Shown in pieces: positions 1 to 7,623 of a stretch of DNA of 64,000 bases; within the stretch, counting starts at the first letter, position 1, and each line of letters opens with the position of its first letter. The notes under the pieces are model-generated. The model made no database searches. It saw only the letters and a program-made list of their open reading frames with translations, and was not told the origin of the DNA. The DNA is from DATFVA01 sp963800255 (GTDB taxonomy: Bacteria; Bacteroidota; Ignavibacteria; Ignavibacteriales; Ignavibacteriaceae): assembly GCA_963800255.1 (NCBI GenBank), contig CAWDAK010000013.1, positions 62,001-126,000 of the forward strand, given 5' to 3'. A program made the position numbers and the translations under genes.

Positions 1-521
1 ATACAGCCGGTCACGGTGTTCATGGTTTTACGCTCGATCCTTCTTTCGGTGAATTCCTTCTCTCCCACGAGGATATCAAAATTCCTAAAAAGGGAAAAAT
101 ATACAGCATAAATGAGGGTAATTACCTTTACTGGCATCCTGGTTTGAAGAAATATATCAAGTATCTCCAGGAATATGAAAAAGAAACTGAACGTCCATAT
201 TCCTCAAGATATATCGGCTCAATGGTAGCTGATATCCACCGTACGCTTTTATACGGTGGTATATTCATGTATCCTGCAGATTCCAGACACCCTAATGGTA
301 AGCTTCGGCTGCTTTATGAATGCAATCCTGTAGCTTTTATCGTTGAAGCTGCCGGCGGTAGAGCATCAAATGGAAGAAAAAGGATAGTTGAACTCCAGCC
401 GGAAAAACTGCATCAGAGAACACCGATATTCATAGGAAGTGAACATGACGTTCTTAAGGTAGAAGAGTTTATAGCAAAAGAGGAGAAAGAAAAAGTGGAA
501 CTTTCAACTCAGCGAAGTTAA
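1..521 (+). CDS. fbp: Fructose-1,6-bisphosphatase class I, C-terminal part (5' end outside window)
   Basis: The frame is open from the first bases of the window, so the gene starts upstream; about 172 codons are visible. The enzyme hydrolyses fructose-1,6-bisphosphate to fructose-6-phosphate in gluconeogenesis, in the cytoplasm. The visible part holds signatures of the class I family: the YIGSMVADIHRTLLYGG block (sugar-phosphate binding Arg/Tyr), NGKLRLLYECNP (substrate Lys and metal-ligand Glu) and the following EAAGG. The C-terminus has a short charged tail. It converges on the small leftward gene 3 bp after its stop. Identification is by close resemblance to the known conserved blocks. Confidence 0.95.
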   Translation, partial: TAGHGVHGFTLDPSFGEFLLSHEDIKIPKKGKIYSINEGNYLYWHPGLKKYIKYLQEYEKETERPYSSRYIGSMVADIHRTLLYGGIFMYPADSRHPNGKLRLLYECNPVAFIVEAAGGRASNGRKRIVELQPEKLHQRTPIFIGSEHDVLKVEEFIAKEEKEKVELSTQRS

Positions 522-524
522 ATA

Positions 525-791
525 CTATTTCTTTAGTTTATCAAGTTCGGTACTGATCTTTGAAGCTAATTCTTCGGGAGTAATACCTTCAAGTACAAGC
601 TTGTTTGTCTTAACTATTACTTCCGGAGAGTCTCCCTCACCCTGCATATACTTATAGAGGCAAAATCCGAGACGGTTCCTGTCATTCATAATTGGAAGGT
701 AGTCTTTCAATCCATCTACTATATTATACACCTGTTTTTCAACAGAATCATCGGGGAATTGATTTGTTCCCGGTGAAGATAAAGTTGTCAT
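525..791 (-). CDS. Hypothetical protein, 88 aa
   Basis: A small soluble, acidic protein with no signal peptide or membrane segment. It begins MTTLSSPGTN, has a predicted helical middle (VYNIVDGLKDYL) and ends in a Lys-rich helix (ISTELDKLKK). I do not recognise a family. It lies head-to-tail against fbp, with 3 bp between the two stop codons, and is followed upstream by a repeat-rich intergenic region. Coding is supported by ordinary amino-acid composition and a stop-free frame opposite no other gene, but not by any motif. Confidence 0.6.
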   Translation of the reverse strand: MTTLSSPGTNQFPDDSVEKQVYNIVDGLKDYLPIMNDRNRLGFCLYKYMQGEGDSPEVIVKTNKLVLEGITPEELASKISTELDKLKK

Positions 792-894
792 TAGTATTCC
801 CTATTTGTGACGGACAAAAATACTCAGAAGTAACAAAAAGCTCAAATTAAATAATCACTTTATGTATTTTCTTGTTATTGTGCGTTGTATTCAG

Positions 895-1340
895 TGAATC
901 GCACGGATATATTCGTAACACGCTTCGTGTAATATGTATTCCTTGCCGCATCGCGGCAATACGTTCATAGACATCCGTTTTCCTAACGACCCACCCTCAC
1001 CACCCGCATACCCATCTCCTTTCCGAATCTCACCGCACCCTGCACCAACGTGTTATGCAGCGATATAATCGTAACCGCTTCGTGAAATATGTATTCCTTG
1101 CCGCATCGCGGCAATACGTTCATAGACATCCGTTTTCCTAACGATCCACCCTCACCACCCGCATACCCATCTCCTTTCCGAATCTCACCGCACCCTGCAC
1201 CAACGTGTTATGCAGCGATATAATCGTAATAGCTTCGTGAAATATGTATTCCTTGCCGCATCGCGGCAATACGTTCATAGACATCCGTTTTCCTAACGAC
1301 CCACCCTCACCACCCCGCATATCCATCTCCTTTCCGAATA
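895..1340. repeat. Tandem repeat, 155-bp unit, about 2.9 copies, each with a short hairpin
   Basis: Three copies of a 155-bp unit follow one another; the landmark GTATTCCTTGCCGC recurs at 936, 1091 and 1246. Each unit contains a perfect hairpin, TTGCCGC-ATC-GCGGCAA, at 943..959, 1098..1114 and 1253..1269. The units differ at only a few positions, so they arose recently or are kept alike. The sequence is C-rich on this strand and not plausibly coding. It fills most of the gene-free stretch between 792 and 1628. Function unknown. Confidence 0.85.
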
Positions 1341-1381
1341 TTCCATACGCATTCCACATACCTTCCTCCTCCACTCCACCC

Positions 1382-1436
1382 CCGCTCCACCACCGCTCCA
1401 CCACCGCTCCACCACCGCTTCACCACCGCTTCACAT
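1382..1436. repeat. 11-bp minisatellite (CCGCTCCACCA), five units
   Basis: Five consecutive 11-bp units of the form CCGCTCCACCA, the last two with CTT for CTC, start at 1382, 1393, 1404, 1415 and 1426. They follow directly on the decaying third copy of the 155-bp repeat. The strand is almost free of G. No coding or regulatory role is visible. Confidence 0.8.
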
Positions 1437-1628
1437 CCGTTCAATATCCTTTCCACATACCTTCTGCTTATTGCCGATCTATTGCTCCGCTAAATAAAAA
1501 TATTAAGATTAAAGACATCAACTTCAGCCGATATTCAATATTTGGATAAAAACAAATTTTAAGTGTTTGACGAAACCTCCTGCTTCAGAGTGTGGTATTT
1601 GCACTTTTTGATTAAATTTACCCCTGGT

Positions 1629-2639
1629 ATGAAGAAAGAAACTGCAATACCGGATCTAACCGGAAAAAAAATTCTAATAATACGGCTCAGCTCCCTGGGA
1701 GACATTCTCCTTACCACTCCATTGGTTAGAACCCTAAAACAGAAATATGCAGAAATCAGTCTGGATTTTGTTCTGAAATCCCAATACAGCGACTTATTAA
1801 AGCTGAACCCGCATATCTCTTCTCTTTATTTATATGAACGTAAAAAGGATAAGATTTCCGAACTTATTACAAACCTAAAGGGGAATAGGTATGATTTGGT
1901 TATTGATCTTCAAAACAACTTCCGCTCGGCTGAGATCAGAAGAGCGGTTGGCGCAAAAAACTACATATTTAATAAAAGATCATCTGACAAATTCCTTCTT
2001 GTTAATTTTAAAATAAACCGCCTCGAAGAAGCCCCGCAGATACCTGAGAGGTATGCGGCTGTAATTCCAGGTCTCCGGTTGGATGATGAGGGACTTGAAC
2101 TAGTTACCAAAAATAAGCCGTCATCTCTCCTGAACGAGAAGCAGAATCTTATTGGCTTCGCACCCGGATCGAGACATTTTACAAAGATGTGGCCGAAAGA
2201 TTATTATGAAAAACTGGGTAATCTGCTCACCAGGGAAGGATTCACAATAGTTCTTTTCGGCGGCAGAGATGACGTTCAGGTCTGCGGAGATATTTCCTCA
2301 AGTATCAGAGGTTCTATTGACCTGAGCAACACGGACGATCTCCTTCAGACGGCTGCTGATATGAAGCTATGCCTGGCTGTTGCCTGTAATGATTCGGGAA
2401 TGATGCATACGGCTTGTGCTATGAAAGTACCGGTGCTTGCTTTCTACGGCTCAACAGTTAAAGAATTCGGATTCACGCCCTATAAAAACAGGAATTTAAT
2501 TTTAGAGAACAATTCCCTAACTTGTAGACCCTGTTCCCATATAGGAAGGGAACTCTGCCCAAAAGGCCATTTCAGATGTATGCTGGAAGTTACCCCTGGA
2601 AAGGCATATGAAGCACTAATGACTCTTGTAAAAAACTGA
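1629..2639 (+). CDS. Glycosyltransferase family 9 (heptosyltransferase-type)
   Basis: Predicted cytoplasmic, membrane-associated ADP-heptose:LPS heptosyltransferase-like enzyme for LPS core assembly. The N-terminal Rossmann half starts with KILIIRLSSLGDILLTTPL, the hallmark of GT9. The second half has the GFAPGSRHFTKMWP donor-site region, VLFGGRDD, and NDSGMMHTACAMKVPVLAFYGSTV. A Cys-containing C-terminal loop (CRPCSHIGRELCPKGHFRCM) is typical of the heptosyltransferase branch. I chose ATG at 1629 (336 aa); a GTG at 1563 would add 22 residues upstream of the conserved start. The stop overlaps the waaA start by one base (TGATG), so the two are translationally coupled. Confidence 0.88.
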   Translation: MKKETAIPDLTGKKILIIRLSSLGDILLTTPLVRTLKQKYAEISLDFVLKSQYSDLLKLNPHISSLYLYERKKDKISELITNLKGNRYDLVIDLQNNFRSAEIRRAVGAKNYIFNKRSSDKFLLVNFKINRLEEAPQIPERYAAVIPGLRLDDEGLELVTKNKPSSLLNEKQNLIGFAPGSRHFTKMWPKDYYEKLGNLLTREGFTIVLFGGRDDVQVCGDISSSIRGSIDLSNTDDLLQTAADMKLCLAVACNDSGMMHTACAMKVPVLAFYGSTVKEFGFTPYKNRNLILENNSLTCRPCSHIGRELCPKGHFRCMLEVTPGKAYEALMTLVKN

Positions 2640-3922
2640 TGAAATCAACCTGGAAACTTCTATATAACTTTCTGATAATCCCCTCGCTATATGTTTTCCT
2701 TCAGCTTGGAGCCTTATTTAACCCAAAAATTAAGCGTGGCATAAAAGGAAGAAAAAGAATTTTTGAGGAACTGATATTAAACGCGGCTTCGCTGGATAAA
2801 TCCAAAAAACTTGTCTGGTTTCACTCATCCTCGCTGGGAGAATTTGAACAGGCTAAACCTATTATTCAGGAATTAAAGAAAGATAAATCAGTTAATGTGC
2901 TAATCACCTTCTTTTCTCCCTCGGGTTATGAAAATTCACGCAAGTATCCGTACGCCGACCTGGTTTCCTATCTTCCATTCGACAGCAGGACTTATGCAGA
3001 AAGATTTATTTCAATTGTACGACCTGACCTGGCAGTGCTGATGCGTTATGATATATGGCCGAACCATATCTGGGCTATGAAAAAAAGAAATATTCCCTGT
3101 TTTATTGTTGATGCAACAATGAAAGAGAATTCACCCCGTAAACTACCCTTTATTAAAAATTTTCATAAGATTTTATTTGCTGATGTATCAAGAATACTGA
3201 CTGTTTCAGAAGGAGATGTGGAAGGATTCAGGGATTTCAAAATTGATGATGTTAAGCTGACTGCTGTTGGTGATACGAGGTTTGACAGGGTATATGAAAA
3301 AAGTCTGGCTGCAAAAGGGAAAAACATAATTAAGGATGACTTGTTAAGCAGCAGGAAAATATTTGTTGCGGGCAGTACATGGGATATGGACGAAAGTATA
3401 ATCCTGCCTGCATTTATAAAACTGGCTAAATATACAAGCGACGTTGTGATGATTATTGTTCCTCACGAACCTACCATTACTAACCTGGAAAGAATTGAGA
3501 ACGAGGTTTCCGGGTCTATGAAAACCATCAGGTTTTCTCATTTGAACTCATACAAAGATGAAAGAATAATTATCGTTGATTCGATCGGTATCCTGCTTAC
3601 ATTATATGCATATAGTGATCTTGCTTTCGTCGGTGGCAGCTTTAAACAGAATATTCATAATGTTCTTGAGGCTGCGGTTTACGGAGTGCCGGTATTATTC
3701 GGTCCAAAGATTGAAAACTCACAGGAATCGCGTGAGCTTTTAAAAAGAGGCGGAGGAATTATGATAAGAAACCAGAGGGAAGCTTATCGTCAGCTTAGGA
3801 CCTGTTTTTCAAATGACGCATTGAGAAAACAGAAGGGAAATATCGCTTCAGAATACGTCAGGGAAAATCTCGGTGCTACCAGGAAAATACTTAAAGAGAT
3901 TAACGAAGTTATTCAGGGTTAA
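2639..3922 (+). CDS. waaA: 3-deoxy-D-manno-octulosonic acid (Kdo) transferase
   Basis: Transfers Kdo from CMP-Kdo to lipid A precursor at the inner membrane, a key step of LPS core synthesis. The 427-aa length is normal for the family. An N-terminal hydrophobic anchor (FLIIPSLYVFLQLGALF) is followed by RGIKGRKRIFEEL, VWFHSSSLGEFEQA (the catalytic-Glu region of GT30), RPDLAVLMRYDIWPN and, in the C-terminal half, AFVGGSF and HNVLEAAVYGVPVLFGP. It overlaps the preceding GT9 gene by one base, which marks this pair as an LPS-core unit. The stop TAA shares bases with the stop of the convergent DinB gene inside TTAA. Confidence 0.95.
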   Translation: MKSTWKLLYNFLIIPSLYVFLQLGALFNPKIKRGIKGRKRIFEELILNAASLDKSKKLVWFHSSSLGEFEQAKPIIQELKKDKSVNVLITFFSPSGYENSRKYPYADLVSYLPFDSRTYAERFISIVRPDLAVLMRYDIWPNHIWAMKKRNIPCFIVDATMKENSPRKLPFIKNFHKILFADVSRILTVSEGDVEGFRDFKIDDVKLTAVGDTRFDRVYEKSLAAKGKNIIKDDLLSSRKIFVAGSTWDMDESIILPAFIKLAKYTSDVVMIIVPHEPTITNLERIENEVSGSMKTIRFSHLNSYKDERIIIVDSIGILLTLYAYSDLAFVGGSFKQNIHNVLEAAVYGVPVLFGPKIENSQESRELLKRGGGIMIRNQREAYRQLRTCFSNDALRKQKGNIASEYVRENLGATRKILKEINEVIQG

Positions 3923-4431
3923 AGGTATCTTTCATTCAGGATCCTCAGATGATGAAGTTCATGGCCTGCTATTATAAACAAGAATGCTCTAACCGTAACA
4001 TCATTGTTACTTGCCTTTCCCCATCTCATTAATGATTCTTCATTAAAACTTTTAAACAAAGCAATGTTCGCGTTCCGCAGATGATGAAGTTCCTCACCAA
4101 TTTCCGAAATAGAACGCTCATTAAAATTCGCAGAGGCAACATAATCATCCTGCTCAAATCCGGGGAGCGGTTTTTTCTCACCTCTGGCAATACACATCGC
4201 CCTGTATGCCATTACTCTTTCAACATCAGCTATGTGTCCAAGTACTTCTTTAACAGTCCATTTACCCTCAGCATATGAATAAATGCCCTTTTCCTCCGGC
4301 AATGACTTTATGAAAGTCTGCGTTTTTTCTCTGTTGTCCTCAAGAACCTTAATTATGTTCTCAACATCGGGTATCTGATTTATATAAACAGAATAATATT
4401 CTGCGTACTCTCCAGGCTTTGGAAATTCCAT
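3919..4431 (-). CDS. DinB family protein (putative metal-dependent hydrolase/transferase)
   Basis: A 170-aa four-helix-bundle protein of the DinB/YfiT type. The family's three metal-binding histidines are visible: one in GHIADVERV (around residue 66) and two in GHELHHLRIL near the C-terminus. KWTVKEVLGHIADVE and AGHELHHL are the family signature. Members often act as thiol-dependent transferases or are of unknown function, so the substrate here is not known. It is transcribed against waaA, and the two stop codons overlap within TTAA at 3919..3922. Confidence 0.88.
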   Translation of the reverse strand: MEFPKPGEYAEYYSVYINQIPDVENIIKVLEDNREKTQTFIKSLPEEKGIYSYAEGKWTVKEVLGHIADVERVMAYRAMCIARGEKKPLPGFEQDDYVASANFNERSISEIGEELHHLRNANIALFKSFNEESLMRWGKASNNDVTVRAFLFIIAGHELHHLRILNERYL

Positions 4432-4489
4432 ATATATCCTTTATCAAGTTATTAAAATTGTATGATGATATTTACACTTTAAGGGACTC

Positions 4490-5446
4490 CTATTTCCACA
4501 CTGCAACTTCAAAAAGACCATCCGAATTTGCAGCACCTCTAAGCATTCCATTCGTATTAAATGGCATTACGAAGTTTCCGTTTTTATCTACAGCAATCAA
4601 ACCGCCTGTATTCTTACCGAGTTTTTTATAGATCAACTCATTGGCAGCATCCTCAAGAGGCATATTTTTATATGCTATCAGTGCGTTGAGATTGAAGGCT
4701 ATGTCATTTTTTATAAACAGCTCTCCCTCACCAGTACAGGAAACCGCACAGGTAGTATTATCCGCATAAGTTCCTGCGCCGATTATAGGCGAGTCACCTA
4801 TCCGCCCCGGCATCTTGTAGCCTGTTCCGCCCGTCGATGTTGCGGCAGCAAGATTGCCTTGAGAATCCAGAGCAACACAACCCACTGTACCATGTTTAGA
4901 GCCTTTTATCTTTTCGTACTGCTCAAGTCGTGCAGGTGTATCAAAATATTTATTATCAACATAATCTACGTTCATCTGTTTTCCGAAAGCGTCCGCTCCC
5001 TCCCCGCTTAGCAGAACGTGTTTCGTCTTCTCCATTACAAGCCGCGCAAGGGATACCGGGTGCTTAATATGTTTTACTCCTGCTACCGCTCCGCAGGAAA
5101 GGTCCTTGCCATTCATGATTGAAGCATCCAGTTCATGGGTGCCTTCAGAAGTAAATACAGCGCCTTTGCCGGCATTAAATTTGGGATCATTCTCAAAGTA
5201 GTTTATTACTTTCTCTACTGCGTCAAGACTGCTGCCCCCCTTCTCAAGAATTTTTTGCCCTATTGAAAGTGCTTCTTTAAGTGAATTCATATACTCATTT
5301 TTCAAAGAATCGTTGAAAGATTTATCAAAGGTACCCGCTCCTCCATGAATAACAATAGTGTATTTTCCCTTATCCTGCGCCGGGGAAACGATAGAAATTA
5401 TAAAAACAAAAACGAAAAGCCATGTCAACCTGTTGAGGTATTTCAT
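4490..5446 (-). CDS. Isoaspartyl peptidase/L-asparaginase, exported (Ntn hydrolase)
   Basis: Plant-type asparaginase that autocleaves to expose an N-terminal threonine and hydrolyses L-asparagine and beta-aspartyl dipeptides. The visible motifs are VIHGGAGTF, FNAGKGAVFT, ELDASIMNG, the cleavage site HGTVGCVALD with nucleophile Thr187, and TSTGGTGYKMPGRIGDSPIIGAGTYA. A signal peptide is clear (MKYLNRLTW, hydrophobic core, SPAQ), so it is periplasmic. I chose ATG at 5446 (318 aa) because it begins the signal peptide; the open frame extends 41 codons upstream without family sequence. The length is slightly short but keeps all catalytic parts. Confidence 0.93.
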   Translation of the reverse strand: MKYLNRLTWLFVFVFIISIVSPAQDKGKYTIVIHGGAGTFDKSFNDSLKNEYMNSLKEALSIGQKILEKGGSSLDAVEKVINYFENDPKFNAGKGAVFTSEGTHELDASIMNGKDLSCGAVAGVKHIKHPVSLARLVMEKTKHVLLSGEGADAFGKQMNVDYVDNKYFDTPARLEQYEKIKGSKHGTVGCVALDSQGNLAAATSTGGTGYKMPGRIGDSPIIGAGTYADNTTCAVSCTGEGELFIKNDIAFNLNALIAYKNMPLEDAANELIYKKLGKNTGGLIAVDKNGNFVMPFNTNGMLRGAANSDGLFEVAVWK

Positions 5447-5462
5447 TTTATGGTCCCTGATG

Positions 5463-5934
5463 TTATTCTTTAATATTAAGATGATCCAGTAGTCTGTCAA
5501 TAAAGACTTGCTGGGCTGAGTAAACTTTCTTTCTGGCCTCACTAACGCTGAAGAATTCACCCCTGTCAACTTCGGGGAATTTTTGTCTTTTTCCCGACTT
5601 GGGTGGCCATTCTATCTCAAAGGTGTTGCATACTAATGTCAAATTGTTTAGAATTATTAGCTTCAAATGCCCAGGCATGTACAATTTTGTTATTACGCTG
5701 AAGGGTAGTACCTAGCGGGATATATTCACCCTTTGATTTAATTCCGGTCTCTTCTTCAAATTCACGGGTTGCTGCCTGAAGTAATTCTTCGTTTTCTTCT
5801 ACAAGGCCCTTTGGTATTCCCCAATAACCTTCGTCTTTTCTGGAAAAGTACGGACCCCCGGGATGAACAAGAAAAATCTTCAACCCTTTTTCTGATTTAT
5901 GATACATAAGTAAACCTGCACTATTCACCGGCAT
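5463..5934 (-). CDS. NUDIX hydrolase, interrupted by a +1 frameshift
   Basis: A NUDIX pyrophosphohydrolase read in two frames. The 5' part (from ATG 5934, preceded by GAGGAAGTT as ribosome binding site) has SAGLLMYH, GYWGIPKGLVEENE and the Nudix box ending REFEEETGI. The 3' part continues the family in the +1 frame: NTFEIEWPPKSGK, FPEVDRGEFF and a terminal helix. The zero frame stops soon after the shift. One extra base near 5628..5637 explains it; removing it gives 156 aa, normal for this subfamily. It could be an assembly error, a true mutation or recoding. The zero frame ends at CTT TGA, the bases of the prfB slippery site, but the conserved NTF lies upstream of that in the +1 frame, so the shift is probably earlier. 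Confidence 0.85.
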
Positions 5935-6032
5935 AACTTCCTCATAATTCTGCAAATCAAAATTCAATTTATTTTATTTCCTCTGAAGTTTAAAGGATTC
6001 GAAGGAAAAAAATTGCCTCTTAGTGATTTACC

Positions 6033-6728
6033 CTATATCGTTGCATTTTCTGTAATATATGATTCGGTGAGAAGGAAAGACTTTCCATTAATTAAAGTTT
6101 TTTTTGTGCTGCTGACTAGCTTAAGGCCTGAATAACTTATCTCCTTAACGAATTCCTCCCGACTGATAAGCGTGATGTATGGATCCAGCATTTCAAGAGA
6201 TTTGTATTTCGATTTTGACACCTTGCTTTGACCTCCATCGGGCAGCTGAATGATGGAAAAAAGAACAGAGGATTTGTTCATCATCTTCCTGAATTTAAAC
6301 AGGGCTGACTTAATGTCAACATACTCAAAAAACAAAGCCGCGAATATCAGATCAAACTTTCGATTATTTACCTGGAATGAATTAAAATCATTAGAGATGA
6401 TCTCAAGCCGTTCTTCTGAAGGAAATCTTTCACGAAGTACTTTCAAAAAATCGGGATTAACATCGAGTGCGGTAACCTTCTCAACTTTCTGCCAGTTGAT
6501 ATATTCAAAACCGTTGCCTATGGTACAGCCCGGTACAAATATATTTACCGGTTCGAATTTAGAGAGAGAAGTTCTGAAGCATTCATTTATCATTTGATAT
6601 TGGCCTACTTCAGGACTACTCATATGGTTAACGTAATCAGACAGGTCAACATCCAGCCATGGGTTATTCATTAGATCCCGGGTTCTTTCTTGAAAAATTA
6701 ATAAAAACAGGCGTTCTAAAATATCCAT
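6033..6728 (-). CDS. Class I SAM-dependent methyltransferase
   Basis: A 231-aa protein with a Rossmann-type methyltransferase fold. Motif I is NIFVPGCTIGNGFEYI (an unusual variant of the Gly-rich loop), followed by the acidic motif VTALDVNPDFL, the ISNDFNSF motif and FDLIFAALFFEYVDI after beta-4. The substrate cannot be told. An internal ATG at 6671 is an alternative start (212 aa); neither start has a strong ribosome binding site. It is divergent from the 6940 gene, and the shared upstream region has a long palindrome at 6814..6833. Confidence 0.8.
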   Translation of the reverse strand: MDILERLFLLIFQERTRDLMNNPWLDVDLSDYVNHMSSPEVGQYQMINECFRTSLSKFEPVNIFVPGCTIGNGFEYINWQKVEKVTALDVNPDFLKVLRERFPSEERLEIISNDFNSFQVNNRKFDLIFAALFFEYVDIKSALFKFRKMMNKSSVLFSIIQLPDGGQSKVSKSKYKSLEMLDPYITLISREEFVKEISYSGLKLVSSTKKTLINGKSFLLTESYITENATI

Positions 6729-6813
6729 AAATCGTTTCTATAACCAGTTGGATACCAGACATCTGGATTTAAAAATGTGATAAAAAATCACAGAGAAAAC
6801 CTCGAATTCACAT

Positions 6814-6833
6814 TTTGAGAATTTGTTCTCAAA
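6814..6833. promoter_or_regulatory. Perfect 20-bp palindrome (8-4-8), candidate operator
   Basis: TTTGAGAA-TTTG-TTCTCAAA is an exact inverted repeat with a 4-bp spacer in the 211-bp gap between two divergent genes (6728 leftward, 6940 rightward). No T-tract follows on either strand, which argues against a terminator. The size and symmetry fit a dimeric repressor or activator site. The binding protein is unknown. Confidence 0.5.
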
Positions 6834-6939
6834 TCATTTCAGAACGCCATCTTTGTCCTTGAGTTTAACTCATTGAATTATAATGAATTAACCTATTGGC
6901 ATATGCCTTGAATATAATTCACCAATTCACGGAGGTAAA

Positions 6940-7317
6940 ATGAAAACAGAAGAATTTTATAAAAGCAGCGTTAGTCTGAACACATATAAGAACAAACTAT
7001 ATATCGATCCGCAATATGGTCTCGACCATAATTCATCATCTGTTAATTATGCGGTATTCTCAAGTGAATGGGACATTGAGGATGTAAGGGAGGATTACAC
7101 AGTTAAAATCATTCACCGGGCAAGCGGAGATACCATATCCCTTTCATTTGGTACACTAAGAGATAAAATCAATTTTGTAAAAAACATCTATGCTGCCAGA
7201 CCCATAAAACAAATTGGCAATGGGATGGAGTTAGAAAAGCTGGCTAATGGCCATCTTAAACCTTCTGAGTCAAAATCTTTAACCGGTCTTCTAAGTAAGA
7301 TTGTTCCGCTATTCTGA
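6940..7317 (+). CDS. Hypothetical protein, 125 aa
   Basis: A soluble protein with no signal peptide. The start is well supported by GGAGG seven bases before the ATG. The middle contains alternating beta-type stretches (NYAVFSSEWDIEDVREDYTVKIIH, then SISFGTLRDKINFVKNIYA-like sequence), and the C-terminus ends LLSKIVPLF. I do not recognise a family. It stands alone between a divergent promoter region with a palindrome and a strong terminator, so it is probably a single-gene transcription unit with its own regulation. Confidence 0.72.
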   Translation: MKTEEFYKSSVSLNTYKNKLYIDPQYGLDHNSSSVNYAVFSSEWDIEDVREDYTVKIIHRASGDTISLSFGTLRDKINFVKNIYAARPIKQIGNGMELEKLANGHLKPSESKSLTGLLSKIVPLF

Positions 7318-7344
7318 CCTTAATAAAACCAGGGTACTATAAAA

Positions 7345-7375
7345 AAAGGACTAGTGAGGGTTAGTCCTTTTTTAT
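7345..7375 (+). terminator. Rho-independent terminator after the 6940 gene
   Basis: Stem AAAGGACTA / TAGTCCTTT with an 8-base loop (GTGAGGGT), followed by TTTATTTT. It lies 28 bp after the stop codon. The rest of the gap to 7623 is AT-rich; I see no further gene in it, and it should hold the promoter of the sensor kinase gene. Confidence 0.85.
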
Positions 7376-7623
7376 TTTAGGTAAAAACCACGGTATTTAC
7401 TCCCCAACTTTGGAATTAATTTACCCAACTGGCTAAAAATCTCCTTTATAATCTGCAATTCCTATTAAAATCAATAGAATTCTTCAATTCCATTATGGAA
7501 TAATAATTGTTCGTAAATGCCGGGTGAATTACAGGGTAATTTGCAGGAATAATATTTTAAATTACTGTAGTATCGATTAGCTGTAATAATGTTGGCAATA
7601 AAATTCCTAAAGAAAAAATACAA

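Noticed and set aside
1138..1549. Open frames on both strands across the repeat region (for example 1244..1549 plus and 1138..1404 minus).
   Set aside because: They are made of the tandem repeats and minisatellite, have odd Pro/Ser/His or Gly/Met composition, and have no ribosome binding site.
5612..5640. CTT TGA at the end of the NUDIX zero frame as a prfB-type programmed frameshift.
   Set aside because: The conserved NTF residues are already encoded in the +1 frame upstream of CTT TGA, so the shift must lie earlier, and CTTTGA is simply the codons for the conserved Phe-Glu.
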